Shown: piece by piece, positions 49,401-62,370 of the stretch
How the letters are laid out: every line of letters begins with the position of its first letter
How positions within the stretch are numbered: the stretch's first letter is position 1
From: Helopsaltes ochotensis
Taxonomy: Eukaryota > Chordata > Aves > Passeriformes > Locustellidae
NCBI GenBank assembly: GCA_013400155.1
Contig: VXBM01000556.1
Location: 182,964-246,963 of the forward strand
Length of the DNA stretch: 64,000 nt
Reading direction: 5' to 3'
Notes under the pieces: model-generated
What the model was told of the DNA's origin: nothing
What the model saw: the letters and a program-made list of their open reading frames with translations, nothing else
Databases searched by the model: none
Translations under genes and position numbers: made by a program

Positions 49401-50758
49401 TGAATCCTTGCTTGTGAATGCCATCACCCTTGGGAAGAGAAAACATGAAATGCCAAAGACAAGGAAAGAAGAATGTGATTTTCAAGGCCTCTGAAAGATC
49501 AAAAACTTCTGTTTTCCTTTCCTATTTAATCCACATGTTCATGTGCAGGTAGATTAACAGTTTTAAATTGAATTATAGCCCTGAAGTGGTCTTTAAAGTC
49601 TACAGTCATTACTTGAGGAAAGGAAATCAAACACAGAGCAATTGATACTGAGTTGGTTAACCAAATGGTTGGTTGTTTAACTATTTTCTAGGAAAACAAT
49701 GGGGATGGGGATACATTCTGAGGTGTAGATTTCTTTGAATTATGATGTTGTATATTCCCAGCGGAATTCTCCTCAAAATGTAGCAAAATTAGCTTTGAAA
49801 CTTATTCCAGGAAACTGGGGGAAAAGAGGGATGCTAGTCATCCCTGTAAAAGATCTCAGCTGCTCTTTTGCCTGGCTTTAAATTATTAATTATTAAAGTT
49901 ATTTTAAAGTAATAACCAAAAAATAAAATCCCACCCCTCCCCTGACAGGATTTAAATATGGAACTCATTTTCTAAACTTCAGTGCTGTAATAAAAACTGC
50001 AAATGACAACAATTTATAAATAATTTTCTCTTTATGTTTTTGTTTCTTCATTTTTCCAAAAAATGTGGTAAATCAATTAAGAGTCTGTATGTACTTCACC
50101 TCTATGTTACCTGTGTCTCATTTACTGGGAATACTGCACAAATCCCCATCAAAGTATTGGCACAGAAGTTTCAAAAGTGTTGTTAAGAGGGAAAATTTTA
50201 ATACACTTATGAACTGATAAGGTAATTGTGTACACGTAAGTGAAAGACCTTTATACAAATATTGGAACACAAAGTGCTACTGAAACTTAGAAGCAATTTC
50301 TTTTCACAATATACAAAATCAAAACCTATTAATGGAAAATATCCAATACGTTTATCAAAACTGAAGAAAATGAAATCCTGCAGAAGTTCTTCATCTTTTG
50401 GGGAATAAATACCAAAACCAAACCAGATCATAAATTTATTTGCATATCCAGAATAAGAGCTAGTATTATTTAATACACGTTCTTTGTAATGTTTTGTAAG
50501 ATTACAGTAGAGAGAAAATATCTATTAAATATGAAATATTTCAAATGAACTTAGGTGGGGATTTTTTAATTTCTCTGCTAATTATGTATCATTTCAGCCC
50601 AGGAAGGGTCAAAAATTATGAGAAATAGATATATTTGTCTTTTGTTTTAACATGTGAATCAAGATCTTTAATTCAGCCATCTTGAGAAATAGAATATAAC
50701 ATAAAAATAGTACAAAAATATAACAATTTCATGCTACTTTTTTCTTCCTTTCTCACAG
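46491..50758. other. Gene-free intergenic region
   Basis: AT-rich unique DNA with several TAATTA-containing stretches (46.75-46.83 kb and 48.12-48.14 kb) and poly-T runs near 48.41-48.49 kb. A splice-acceptor-like sequence at 48845-48863 is followed by 51 open codons, but no donor or poly(A) signal supports an exon. Confidence 0.55.
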
Positions 50759-51160
50759 CTTGAGGATAAAAGTGTTCATGCGGACTACAAAACCATTCTT
50801 TTATGTATTATTATCTCAGGACATGTTTTTAATCTCTCAGCATGCAGAAAAGAACTTGAAAAGTATTGTAAGTGTATACTCTCATGATTAACAACCAGTG
50901 GGGGGGAAAATAAGTAGAAATTAAATGATTTAATGATTTTAAGTAGCCTTTAACTGTGGCTTCCACATCCTTTATTTGCTCATAGTGGAAAAAGAACTCA
51001 AAGACCTGAACAAAGTGGTGGATGTGCCCTGGACAACGAGGAAGATCTGATTTTTGAGTGTCCTGTTGTGATTTACATTATCAGAGTGAGATTTGTTTAA
51101 TTTTCTTTGATGGTGTATCTAAAACCTTTTTCAACTTCTGCATGCATCCAACCAAATAAA
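50759..51160 (+). CDS. Candidate 3' end of an unrecognised spliced gene (two exons)
   Basis: I do not recognise this gene. A strong acceptor ('TTTTTTCTTCCTTTCTCACAG') precedes 36 open codons plus one base (50759-50867), which end at a consensus donor GTAAGT. A 118-bp intron follows and ends in 'TTTATTTGCTCATAG'. The next exon (50986 on) continues in matching phase for 21 codons to TGA at 51048-51050. AATAAA lies at 51155 with GT-rich sequence after it. The joined C-terminal part is hydrophobic, then charged and helical-looking, with the second exon giving 'EKELKDLNKVVDVPWTTRKI'. No upstream exon or start was found. It could equally be a long non-coding RNA or a chance alignment of signals; the open frame is short. 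Confidence 0.3.
51155..51160 (+). terminator. Candidate poly(A) signal AATAAA
   Basis: Hexamer about 105 bases after the stop of the candidate spliced frame, in 'CCAACCAAATAAAAATGATA'. It is followed by 'CTGTTGGTGAG', which could be the GU-rich downstream element. Confidence 0.35.
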
Positions 51161-54100
51161 AATGATATCTGTTGGTGAGTAAAGTTATGTGATATGTTCA
51201 GCAACACCAGTAGCAAACATACTAGAAAATGCTACATGATTCAAACCCATCTTGTGGGATGCCTTGATTTGAAACAGCCATCATTCACAGTGTGTGACTA
51301 AAAAGTCACAAAATTTTTTAGTATGTACAGAGTCAACAGATCTCACCTTCTAAGTGGTAGGAATATCCTGTTATCAAGAGAGAATCTGAAATATTAACTT
51401 TATGGAAGATTTTCCTCCACTTTTTCCATTCTACTGAGAAATTTAGAGGTTATTGGTTATTCTTGTTAACTGCTGGGGGTTTTTTTGCAGTCAGCCATAT
51501 CACACATAAGCCTTAACTGGGGGCTAACTGAGTGCTGTAGTTGTCAGGGTGAGTTACTGATGATTTCAACTTTCTTCCTCTTCTCAGTCAAAAAGAGCAC
51601 CTCCTGCTGAAGGATGGACACACTGTGCTTTTTTGAATAAGGAAAATTATCAAGGCCTTGCAAAAAGGATTGGGAGAGTCGCAGTTCACAGAGATACAGA
51701 AATGTGCACACACCTCCTGCAGTTTGGAAGCACTTCCCATTGAAGAGGCCACTATCTTGTATGAAAATCACAGTGTATTGCATATTTTCAAGGTGTCAGT
51801 CACTGAGTTTTGAGATGCTTGTGTGGTTGCACGTGGAGAAATCCCAAATGCAACCAATGCAGCAACAGTTAAGCAACTGATTTGAAGTGAGTTGTTTTCC
51901 TGACATTCATTAATATCTCACCAAACCATTGTTGTAGGACTCTTGTGTTACAACTTCAGTGAGAGAATGGTGAGAATCAGTCAAAAGAATCCAGTTTTGT
52001 ATGCCCCTCTCTCTTACAGGTTCCTTGATGTCAATATTCCTCTGCCTTCTAAACTCACTGGTCTCCACACTGGCAGACCTCAAAAATGCCCTTTGTTTTT
52101 TTTCTATATAGTATTCCTTCCTGCCCAAGACATATTTTCTCTTCTAACAGCAGTACCCAATCTTTCTCCTCTGCACTTTCAACTCTTACAACTCAGTAAG
52201 TCCCACGAATTGCTCTATACAACTTGCCAGTCAATTAGAGAGTCAAAAAGTCAGGCTTTCCTGTTAGCCAGTGCTGTGTGGTCCTATTCCCTGCTTCATG
52301 ACTGGGTACTGTTATATGTGATCCTTGGCTGCTGAGTGTTTAACCAAGATGTAGGAGCAGGGGTACCGTTGACAGCTGCCCCGCCTTCCCAGGAAAGATA
52401 CGATTTTTTTGGTGTTAAACTGCATTGTTGGATTGGACTGTTTAAGTTATTCTGCATATAAAAGGCATTGAATCATCAGAGGATGATTCTCAGTGGATTT
52501 CTTAGAAGACCATCTAGTATGTCAAGGATCAGCAGAATACTATGACTTCACAAAACAGAATTACGGTTTTGGTTTGTATTTCAAAAAAAGAATTACTTTT
52601 GATGGTTACAAGTGAAAGGTTGTTCTGCAGTTGACAAATTTTAAGAAACTTGAAGCAATTAATGTGCCTGAGGCAAAGATTGGCAGGGCCACTCTAGATT
52701 TTGCAAGCACTTTGTAGAAACTGATTTTTTGTTATTGGGTCCATGTATAAACTCTACAGAAGTGTTTTGAGGATTTTTTTTTAAGTGTCCTGTGGAGCTT
52801 TTTGAACTCAATCTCTGTGAGAAACTCATTAGACAGGAAGAAAGTGGTGACTGTAAGTACCAGGGCATTTAGAAGTGTCTGGGTGTGACCTGGGACTTGA
52901 AGTATTTTTGTCTTTTACTGAAGTCAGAAGTAAAGAGGAAGAAAAAGATACTCGTAGAGGCACAGTTTAGAGGATAAGCTAGAAGTTTAGATTCTATAGC
53001 ACAGATAATTATTCAAGGATCTATGACTATGCATCTTTTTCCCTCAAAAGGTTTCAGAACTTCTTGCTGGTTGAGAAGAATATACTGGATTTGTTTCAGA
53101 TGATTTAGGTCTATTTCAGATGACTGAGCTCTGTAGCTGTTTGAAATGAATGACATTCTATGTTGTTGCATTTTGAAGAGCCAAGTCCCCATAAAAAAGA
53201 AGGGGAAAAAATCAATATTATTGCATGGTTTAGAAAAGACATTGTTTTTCTTTACTGCAAAAGAGGATGTCATTGTAACTTCATAAAGTGAGATGGTATC
53301 TTGACTAGGGGCTTGCTTGCTTATGACAGCTCTCTTTCTCTCCTTTTCCTAGCAACAAAGGAACACAATGTTATCAGGCTAAATGAAGTAGGCTCTACAC
53401 AACAATCTCTCTTTGAAATACAGAAACAGGTTTTCTGAAATCTTTGTGCCTCTTAGGTCCACTTACACCCACAAAGACATCTGCAAGGCTTGGGATGTTA
53501 TATGTATCCCAGTAAAATCAAACCCTCAGGGATGACCAGAAGAAAGCTGTGCAAAATGGGACGGTGTTCTTATCTCTTTTCAGAATTCTGTGCATTTTTT
53601 CCTCAAGCTGCACATCTTTCTTCCTCCCTAATATTTTTCTTTCTTTCCTGCCTTTCACATTTTAGAATAATTCTGAAGTTTAGCCAATAAAGGAAATAAT
53701 TTTTTTTGCATTATACTCTAGGAGGGCAGCAAATCTGTTTCTGCATTTTCTTTCAAAATACCTGCTTAAAATAACTTTGAAAACCTAGTAACAACAGTCT
53801 TGTTCTCAGGTATTGCACTAGAATAAATTTTCTTGGTTTTATTCTGAAATTAAGGATCTCTCTTTCCTAGATAAACTAAATATTAGCTATTAGAATGAAA
53901 ACATGAATTTAAAGACGGATATTGTGCTTACTCTGTTAATATCAAAGGGTACATTTGCTTTTACATCTTCACATAGATGGTATCACACCAGGAAATATTT
54001 TTGTGTTTGAATAAGTTTTAAAAGTGTCACTTTTAGCAAGACATTATTAATCATTCTGCAGTGTATGGGTCAGATTCCTCATGGCTTTTAGGCTGAAGTA

Positions 54101-56379
54101 GGTTGCCACACTTTATACTGTATCCTTACAAATGAACAGTATTCAAGCAATTAATTATTTTCCCTGTGTTTCCCATTCTGGATTTTTGATGAGTCTTAGT
54201 AACAAGATTTTTGAACAGGACTTTATCATTCTCATTGGACTGTGGTTCTCAGTTTTTCTTCTGAAAAACAGACTTTCAATAGAAGATCAACCATTGCTTA
54301 GTAGGTAGATTCATTTTGATTTCTTTCTGCTGGTGTTACTGCAAGAAGTATCATTAATCACCAGGTAGGTTCTAACTTCAGTTACTTCTAACTTTGGCTC
54401 TTTAGAAGCTTTTTTTTTGGACCTTCTCTTGACTGGAGAAAACAAAGCTACCAAACATTCCCAGCTTTCATTTGCATTTAAAAATCCTAAAGTCTAAAGA
54501 TGGAAAAAATAGTTCTTACTGAGATCATCCAAAAGGTAAAAAGAACTGCTGTGATGCAAAATAAGGAAAAAGACAAACCCTACTTTCTACCCCTTTCACA
54601 AAATTTTCTTCCCTATTGCCATTGATACAGTGATTTTTTTTTACCTTAATCAATTCTGAGTAATCAAGGAGACATACAGAGAACTGTATTTCACTTAGAA
54701 GAGCGTCAGGGAGGAAAATATACAGGTAATTTTTTTTCAAATCAAAAGGAAGAAGATGTGTTTCTGATATCAGAAAGCTCCTACAAGACTTATTTTACAG
54801 ATGATATAATATTTGGGACATATTACTTTTTTTTTTTTTGGCTGAACATGCTTATCCATATGAGAAGAAATTATGTGAACAATACCAAAAGATATCACAA
54901 TGCAATGTGTCAGAAAAACAGTCTAATTATATATCCCCCCAAATCCTTTACAAATCCCCTGCTTTGAAAAAAAAATAGAGTAAAACCCTTCTTTTCAGAG
55001 ATTTTTTTATGTTTTGTATCAGTTATTATGGGCAAATTATAAGAATTTATTTGCCTACTATCAGAGGCTTATTAATTGCTCACATGACACAGTTTTCTTT
55101 TTCAGCATCTGGCTTCTAATACAGTAATGACACTGACAGGATTCAAATGTGTGTCTTTTGCCAATGAGCGACACCTTCCTGGTCAAAATTTAAATTTAGA
55201 CACGTACAGTAAAGCATTCAGAGTGTCACAACTGAAGAAACGGAGTTTTTGGGTATCTTAACAATAAGACTAGACTACAAAAACTGCTTATTTGGATACA
55301 ATATTTAAATATAACACAGAACAAATCAATCTAAAAGAATTTAAATTCCTTGAGTTTCTGTGCTGATAGGTCACTGCTACAACTTGAATAAGGGCAAAAG
55401 GCATGATAATGAAATAGGTAAAATATAATGATTATAAAAATTTTGTACCTGATTAGAACCACAGAAAAGAGAAAAAAATATATGAACGAAAGAAAATCTT
55501 GAAGGAGATCTTCTTCTGATTCTTGAAGTCATTTCCTTGAGTTTGTCAGCAGAAAAGGACCAGTGTAGTGTTACCCAAGGTGTTAATTTTGGCATTATAT
55601 GCATGGGAACTACCATCTTATAAGTGTCTATTGTAGTTTTATAAATGTCTAAAACTTCTGTGACCAAGAGGATTTGTGGACATTTTAAACTGCAAGCCAA
55701 AGTATTTAGATTGCATCTTGAATGAGTTTGTGTGAGATATAAAAAAGTCTCAAGAGACAGCAGGGAGAAAAGTATAGGAATTGTGTGATGACAATGATTG
55801 CATTGATCTGTCAGCATAAGGAAAGACTAAGGATGAGTGAAGACTCTGGATACAGGTATAAACACTATTTTTCTCTTTTTTTTTTTTTCCCCAGAAATAC
55901 AGAATTCCACTGAAAGCTAAGTTCTGCTCTGTTTATACGTCAAGCAGTATGAAAAGGTTTCACTGGTATAAAATCTACCTCAGAGGATGAGGTTCCAGTG
56001 TAAGAGCTGGAATTCCAGCTGGAATACAGCTTGATCAAATTAGGCAGTGTGAATAGTGATTATCTTGCCCATGCTGTGATCAGTGACGACACGTGAATAT
56101 CTGACCTATCTGATTCATTCAGTCTTCAAGTGGGAGAGATGTAACATCAGCACTCGTCCGTTGACCTGTGCCATGTCCCAAAAAAGACAAAGAATGATTC
56201 CTGGTCTAGTTCCCAGTCAGGTTGAAGTTGATTGATTTTGTCTCTGACCCTGGGAATAAATGGGAATAAATTTCCAGGCACATGAATGACAGGAGAACAC
56301 ATGAGTGACTGAGAACAGCTACCACAGATTTTCCAGGGTTAAATTGTGCCAGACAAGTGTAGTAGAAATTATTAGATCT
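51161..56379. other. Gene-free intergenic region
   Basis: AT-rich unique DNA. The longest frames, 130 codons plus strand at 51943-52335 and 146 codons minus strand at 55377-55817, have no recognisable domain, signal or splice context, and I do not call them genes. Confidence 0.55.
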
Positions 56380-56640
56380 GTAGATAACAGGTAGACCAAG
56401 AAAGTGGCTCACCTGACACTAGCAAGGCTTCTGACAATATGACACAGTATCTTTCTACTTGGAATGCCAAGACATGGACTGGTGAATTAGGAGGTGGGTT
56501 GGGGACTGGCAGGCCTGTGGAGCCTGAAAGGGAAGATGTCACTGAGTTTAACTGGCTATTTCGTGTGAGCAACATTCCTTAGGGGATGAGGATCAGGAGG
56601 ATCCTCAAAGGGAGTTCAGCTGACTGGAGGAAGGGGCTGA
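56380..56640 (+). repeat. Possible very old CR1 fragment
   Basis: 'CACTAGCAAGGCTTCTGACA', 'GGGTTGGGGACTGGCAGGCC' and 'CAAAGGGAGTTCAGCTGACT' loosely follow the reverse-transcriptase part of CR1 in sense orientation. The match is weak and no intact frame remains. Confidence 0.25.
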
Positions 56641-58435
56641 TAGCAAACTTGGAAATTTCAACATTGGAAGTCCTGTGTTGGTTACAGAAATATGACACAG
56701 CAACCACACATCTCCTTATGCCTTGATGCAAATTTTGACAAGACGCTCTTGTTAAGAGAGGTGAGAAGGAGGGAAGAAGAGACAGCTATCTTTGTGTAAA
56801 ATAAAATAACAAGAAAAAGAGAGAAACAGAAGATCAACATCTGAGACTATTTTTTAGATAAAAAACCAAGTTTATTTCTCTTGCATTTACTGATATTTAT
56901 GAGGCTGAAGAGTATTGGCAGGCAGCTCTGAAATCCTTGACTCTCAGCTATTTCAAAGCAAAAATATAATGTGCTTCTGAATAATTACTTGTCATCCACA
57001 GGCTTATAGATGACTAGGTGATACCTGAAAAAGTTTTCAGGTCTAGAGGGTTTGGAAAATTTCAGGTTATTTGCTGTTCCAGTGGTTGATGTCAGGATAC
57101 TACTGTCAGAATTTTGTGATTCTTAGGAGGATTGTTATCCATGTTAGCAAAGAATAGTCCATTCATGAGCTTTGTCAATAAAGCCTAGAAAAGGATTGTT
57201 TCTAGGGTTTAAATTACTAGAAACAAGTCTTGGCTGTTAGAACTCTAATTGTGCTATCAGTGTGAAGCATATTTTACTTCAGATTATAAACAAAATAGGA
57301 AGTCATTCTAACCCATTGTAAGAAAGCTTTACAAGACTTCATGGATGTGAAACACTGGTCTGTTATTGCTCTTGTATTAACAGTTACAGTCAAATCCTTG
57401 CCTCTATCACTGAGGTGATAAAGTTATAGAAATATTTAAAAGGCATTTCTGTTATGGTGCTTAGAGAAATTGCTCATTGAAGTGCTTAAAGGGACTTGTA
57501 GGGAGTCCATCACTGAATATAGTCGTTTGAATCACAAGAATAAGAAACAATGAAAAGTTTGGTATAGCTTTTCTAAGAGGTGAAAATACAACTTTAAACA
57601 GTTTTTCACTCTGGCTTGCTATAGAGCTACTCGACAAAGGAATGCTTATTAGAATTTTATGCATAGAGATATAATGTGAAAGGATTTATAAGGCTCTAAA
57701 GGCCTCACAGGATATGTTGGAGTTCATGACATCACATAGCTAAATTTTGACAATTCAACAGCTTTAAATTACTTAAATTAGTTTAGTTACACTATCATGT
57801 TGATATATAAACATGATACTGAGATTAAAGACCTCAGGAAGTTATGTAGCAAATGTGAAATAATTATAGGCTTGATTAAATTCAAATAAATATTTGAAAA
57901 AGGACATAATTTTAGTTTTGTGGATATGATATCCAATAATGTGTTTAGCGTTGGAGAAGAGCAGCAGTGATATTAAGATGCTATGCAAGAAGTCTGTGAC
58001 AGAAACACAGATTCTGACTGTCAGATCACTTCTTCAAACATCCTTCAGTGGGTACCATAAATGCTGTTCAGTTGTGCTGATAACAAAGGTTCACAGGTCT
58101 CTTAAACTGAGCTGGACATTTCTCATTACAGACACTCACAGAGACTGTTTAAGTACAAAACATTTCCTTTTTAAATTATTTTTCTTTTTACTTAAATTAT
58201 AAAACATTATTTTATCATAGTTGTCCTTCAAGGGATGATATAAAATGGAAGGTATAAATTGCAAAAAAGACAAAACTTCCAGGCATAGTGAGAACTTACA
58301 CAGAGAAGATGAGCTTTCTCAAAATGTCTAATGTAGATTAAATCAGGAAAAATAATGGAGAAAAAACAATGATGCAAGATGGCTAATCAACTTCCACATT
58401 ATCATTGAAGCTCTACTTTACCTTTTAAAATGAAG
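56641..58435. other. Gene-free intergenic region
   Basis: AT-rich unique sequence. I see no gene, RNA or repeat that I can support. Confidence 0.55.
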
Positions 58436-58492
58436 GAAAACCAGGAAACCCAGGAAACCCAGGAAAAGCAGGAAAAGCAGGAAGAGAGGAAA
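58436..58492 (+). repeat. Short minisatellite, CAGGAAACC / CAGGAAAAG units
   Basis: Five to six imperfect units of nine to ten bases, two types in succession, over about 55 bases. It produces a Gln/Glu/Lys-rich open frame that has no other coding support. Confidence 0.75.
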
Positions 58493-60554
58493 ATTCTTCA
58501 GTATGTTGACTATCGATATAAGAAGCCAGAAAAAAAATTTGATTTCTGTTATATTTTAGTAAATCCTACCACCACATTGCTTCTCTTCTTTTTTTTTTTT
58601 TTCCTAATGTTGTCACCTTAGAATGAACTACTTTCTTGTAGTACCACTTTGAACTACTTTCTTCAAATATTTAAATATATTTAGATGGGAGATATATTTC
58701 CCCTTTGAAAAAAGAAAACAAAACATTTGTGTAAAAGACAATTTTTAATTACAAAAAAATCTCATCAAACCAGCAAGTTTAGAACCAAAAAAACCCCTAA
58801 CAAAACCTATAAAAATTGAAGGAAAGTTAACCCTCAATTTGGACCATGTATTTTTAACCCAGGCTGTAAGTTGCAATAGGTGTCATTGTTCACTAAGATG
58901 TTATTCTTTTTTTGAGGTACGATAATTTCCAAATTATAACACTGCATAGGCAAAAATATTAAAAAAAAAAAAAACCAGAACCAAAAAACCAGACAAATCA
59001 CTACTGCATTAACTACATGCAAAAATTAAACTTCCTAATATACAGACAGCATTCTCAGAATTAAGTGTACAGAAGGGAAGAAACTATGGGAAAAAATAGC
59101 TGAGTGTCAATAGACAACAATAGCTGCTGTAATAAGACAAGCTCAATTTCATCTTGCAACTTGACAAATCATTCTTCAGCATTCTCATTTTTTTGAGAAA
59201 ACTCTTCAAAATAGTTGTGTTCATGCATATAGTTTAGAATGGCCAGTAAAAGTGCTGGGCTACTTAGGTAGAAATAAACATTAAAAAAAATTAGTCAAAT
59301 CAAATTTGGGTAATTGAGTCTTAAATGTTACAAAGTTTATATGACAATTAAATAATGTAAAAAACATCTCAGGGCTCCAGGCTTAGTTGCCAGTGGGAAA
59401 CTGATGAAACTTCTGGACAAATTCAAATTCAACTCTGACCCAACAGCACTGTAAGAACTCATAATAAAACTGATAAAGAACAGTTTGAAAATTTCAGTTG
59501 TACTCCTGGACTTAAAAATATAGTATGAACTTTTTTGTGCTTACTCATTAGGTGGTGCTCACAAGTGATCTGAATGACATGACACATGGAAGATATAAGT
59601 TAAATAGTTCAAAAGAAGACTGTTTTTTTTTTTTTTAATAAGCTATATGACAATTATTTTTTAAAATGTAGGAGCCATTTCTTCTTATCAAAATACAGTA
59701 AGGCCCTTATTTATTAACTTAATCTATTTAAAATAAATGGCAATACATTCAGCTAATGTCATATTTAGTGATTTTTTTACTACAAAATGCAGTAGAATAA
59801 AATTAGAATGTAGTAATTGGAGTTTAGGAAGGGTATTTCCTGCATTTACCAACACAGGAAAGAAGAGGTTAATCTGTGTTTAAGAGAAAAACCTAACAAG
59901 TAAAACAAGTAACATTCTCAGTGAAAAGAAAGGTAGACATTCCATGGTTTACTATGAACCGCTGAGCAGCAGATTAATCTGTGTCCATCTCTTAGGAAGA
60001 CTGATGGTGCTCTGGTGCTCATTAATACAAAGTACTTTTTCATCCACAAAGTTGTCTTTGTGATGGCTCTACAAGTTTCCAAGGTTACTGTATTTATGAT
60101 AGATAATAATTAGACAATTCTGCTTCTGTTTCTTGAAGCAACAGTCTTTCTCTAACCCAAATTACAAAATAATGGCCATCAGTATTTACTGGGGATACTT
60201 CCAACTCATAGAAATAGACCAGGAGCAGGGGATTCTTCCAAAGGTAACTTTAATTTGATAATTTGGTAACTGCAGGCTCCCAGCTGGTAAATACAAATGT
60301 GAAGAATATGCTTATTGGAGAAACAATATCCAAATGATTGCAAAAGTTAAACAGAAAACTGAAAACAAAAAATGACTCACAAAAATCACGCATTGATTCT
60401 TCTCATTTCTGTGTTCAGCCTGTTGTAAGAATATGGTCTCTATTTTTGTCATTGGCCACCTACAGAGTGTGTTGTAGCTAAATCTGGCTTTGACAACCAC
60501 GTGATCATGAGTACAGTGGTTTTACATTCACCAAATCCTGTTTATCAAATTCAG
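58493..60554. other. Gene-free intergenic region
   Basis: AT-rich DNA with scattered poly-A and poly-T runs (58.58, 58.97 and 59.63 kb). Nothing else is recognised. Confidence 0.55.
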
Positions 60555-62055
60555 TGTAGTGGTTTAAGTGTTTGCTCTTTTGTGGGATTTGACTAAGAGA
60601 AAATAAAAAGCACAACAGGCTTAAACTTCAAACTTACATATATAGTTTATTTTCACACACTAGAGATTAAAAAAGAAAAAAGAAAAAAAAAGAAATTTCA
60701 AAACTCTTCTTTTCCTACAAACTATTCACTTTCCCACAAGCAACATAGAGAGACAAAACTATGATTTTCAGTCAGTTTTACCATTTAAACATAAACTTTC
60801 ATCACTTTGGGAGAGTTGTCTCTCTTAATGTCCCATGGAAATTCCTCCACTGAAAACTGAGAACTGAGTTCTCGTGCGGTTTTAACTGTCACATAAAACA
60901 GCCGCCCAGTAGGAAAACCCTGCTTCCATGACTTCCCCGTTTAGCAGTTTCCTAAGCGGCTGGATGGACAATTTACTCAAACATTGCAAGTTGGGGTGTT
61001 CTTTTTTAAAAGTGAACCACTTCGAAAGCAAAGGATTATTTGTCTTAGGGAATAGAAATACCTTCTCACTTCTTCACAGACAAGAGGACCACTTATCTCA
61101 ATCTCTGTTCAAGCATAAACATAAAATCAATTTCCCTTAGTTATCATAACACTTTTTGCTCAAAGAATCTACATATAAATCTAAACAATTACCTCTTCAA
61201 AATGCCTATTTTTCCATGGCTTAAAGGAATGTTTAGTTCAGTTTCCATGGTTTAGAGAAGTCCAGTAATGTCCACTTCCTCTATCCCTTTATCCAATAAC
61301 CTTATCAGTTCTTTGATGACTTCGCATCATGCTGTCACTCTATGTTTCAAATCACTCTGTCCTTTCCTCTCTCGCAGGGAAAAAGATTGGAGTTCTGAAT
61401 GCTTCATCTTGCTAGGAAAGGGTCAAATCTTGCCCAGGTTCTCTCTCTCCCTCAGCTGGCTGCAGGGGCTCACGAGATCAGGTTTTTCCAAGACCAGGCT
61501 GGAGGAGGAAGCTGAAAGGACCGGAGCTCGGAGCGGCCGGGCAGTCAGGGATCATAAATGCTTATCAAAGCCTCCTGGGTCTCATAGGCTGGGCTGACTC
61601 CGCGCTCGGGCTGCTCCTGGGGATCCCCGGGACTGTCCCGGCCCCAGCCGGCTCGGGGCTAGGCTTTAAAAGTTCTCTAGATGTTGAGCTGCAGCCTCTC
61701 CGGGCAGTGGACGGGGATGAGGGCGGGGGGCAGAGGCACGGCCGCTCCCGGGCCGGCCCTCCCCCAGCACGGCGGCAGCGGGCCCCGGCCGGGCCGCCAG
61801 GCCCCGGGGCCACACGGCAGACCGGGACCGGCCCCGTCACCCGTGCAGCTGTCCCGAAGGGAAGAGGCTTGGCCTGCACAATCTCAGCTTTATATGTGTA
61901 CTTCCAAAGTCGTTTCCCAGTGGGCAAACAGCATGCCAATATCTAAAGCACACTCTGATAGGTGCCCATCCCCATCAAAACAAATCCAAGGTCCTGACAG
62001 GGCAATATTTTTCTTTTTTTCTTAACGAAAAATCAAACTGTGTCAACCCATAACA
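60555..62055 (-). mobile_element. Probable large ERV LTR, antisense, with CpG-rich core
   Basis: On the minus strand the element would start TGTTATGGGTTGACACAG (ending at plus position 62055) and finish CTTAAACCACTACA (plus 60555), about 1.5 kb with TG...CA ends. 'CATATAAAGC' on the minus strand near 61890 is a candidate TATA box. A CpG-rich block follows downstream of it on that strand, then AT-rich sequence with a T-rich end. The start and end words resemble common passerine ERVL LTRs. The flanking five bases (TTCAG and ATGAG) match at only three positions, so no target duplication is proven. A cellular CpG-island promoter is the main alternative. Confidence 0.5.
61495..61870. promoter_or_regulatory. 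CpG-rich block (island-like)
   Basis: Very GC-rich sequence with dense CpG, for example 'GGAGCTCGGAGCGGCCGGGC' and 'GGGCCCCGGCCGGGCCGCC', in an otherwise AT-rich region. Overlapping frames of 79-124 codons on both strands here (Pro, Gly, Ala and Arg-rich) arise from composition. I read it as the promoter-proximal core of the antisense LTR around it. Confidence 0.65.
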
Positions 62056-62370
62056 ATGAGCCAGCTGAAGCTGGTAAGAAATTATTCATTATTGTCATCT
62101 TTCTTCCAAGGTAGAAAAAATATATATAGGCCTAGAAATGATGAAGGGATTATTGTGTGTCTCAAACAGCAGTAGCCAGATGCATGTTGAGCCAACTATA
62201 CACATTTGGTAACAACATGCTGTGAGAAAGGACAGTTTGTGGCTGGAAAAGGAGCCATGCAGAAGGAGAACATAATTTCTTTGATATAAACATCCTGGTC
62301 TGACTCTTGGAAATAAGCACAACACAGTACAGTACCAGTGCGGGAATGAGATCAAGAAGAAGTCATGGGC

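Noticed and set aside
51943..52335. 130-codon plus-strand frame
   Set aside because: Irregular composition, no domain and no transcript signals around it.
55377..55817. 146-codon minus-strand frame, among the longest in the intergenic part
   Set aside because: No recognisable domain, no signal peptide and no supporting splice or poly(A) signals. A frame of this size can arise by chance in 64 kb.
61565..62025. Overlapping frames of 79-124 codons, rich in Pro, Gly, Ala and Arg
   Set aside because: They are produced by the CpG-rich composition on both strands at once. No start context, domain or splice support was seen.
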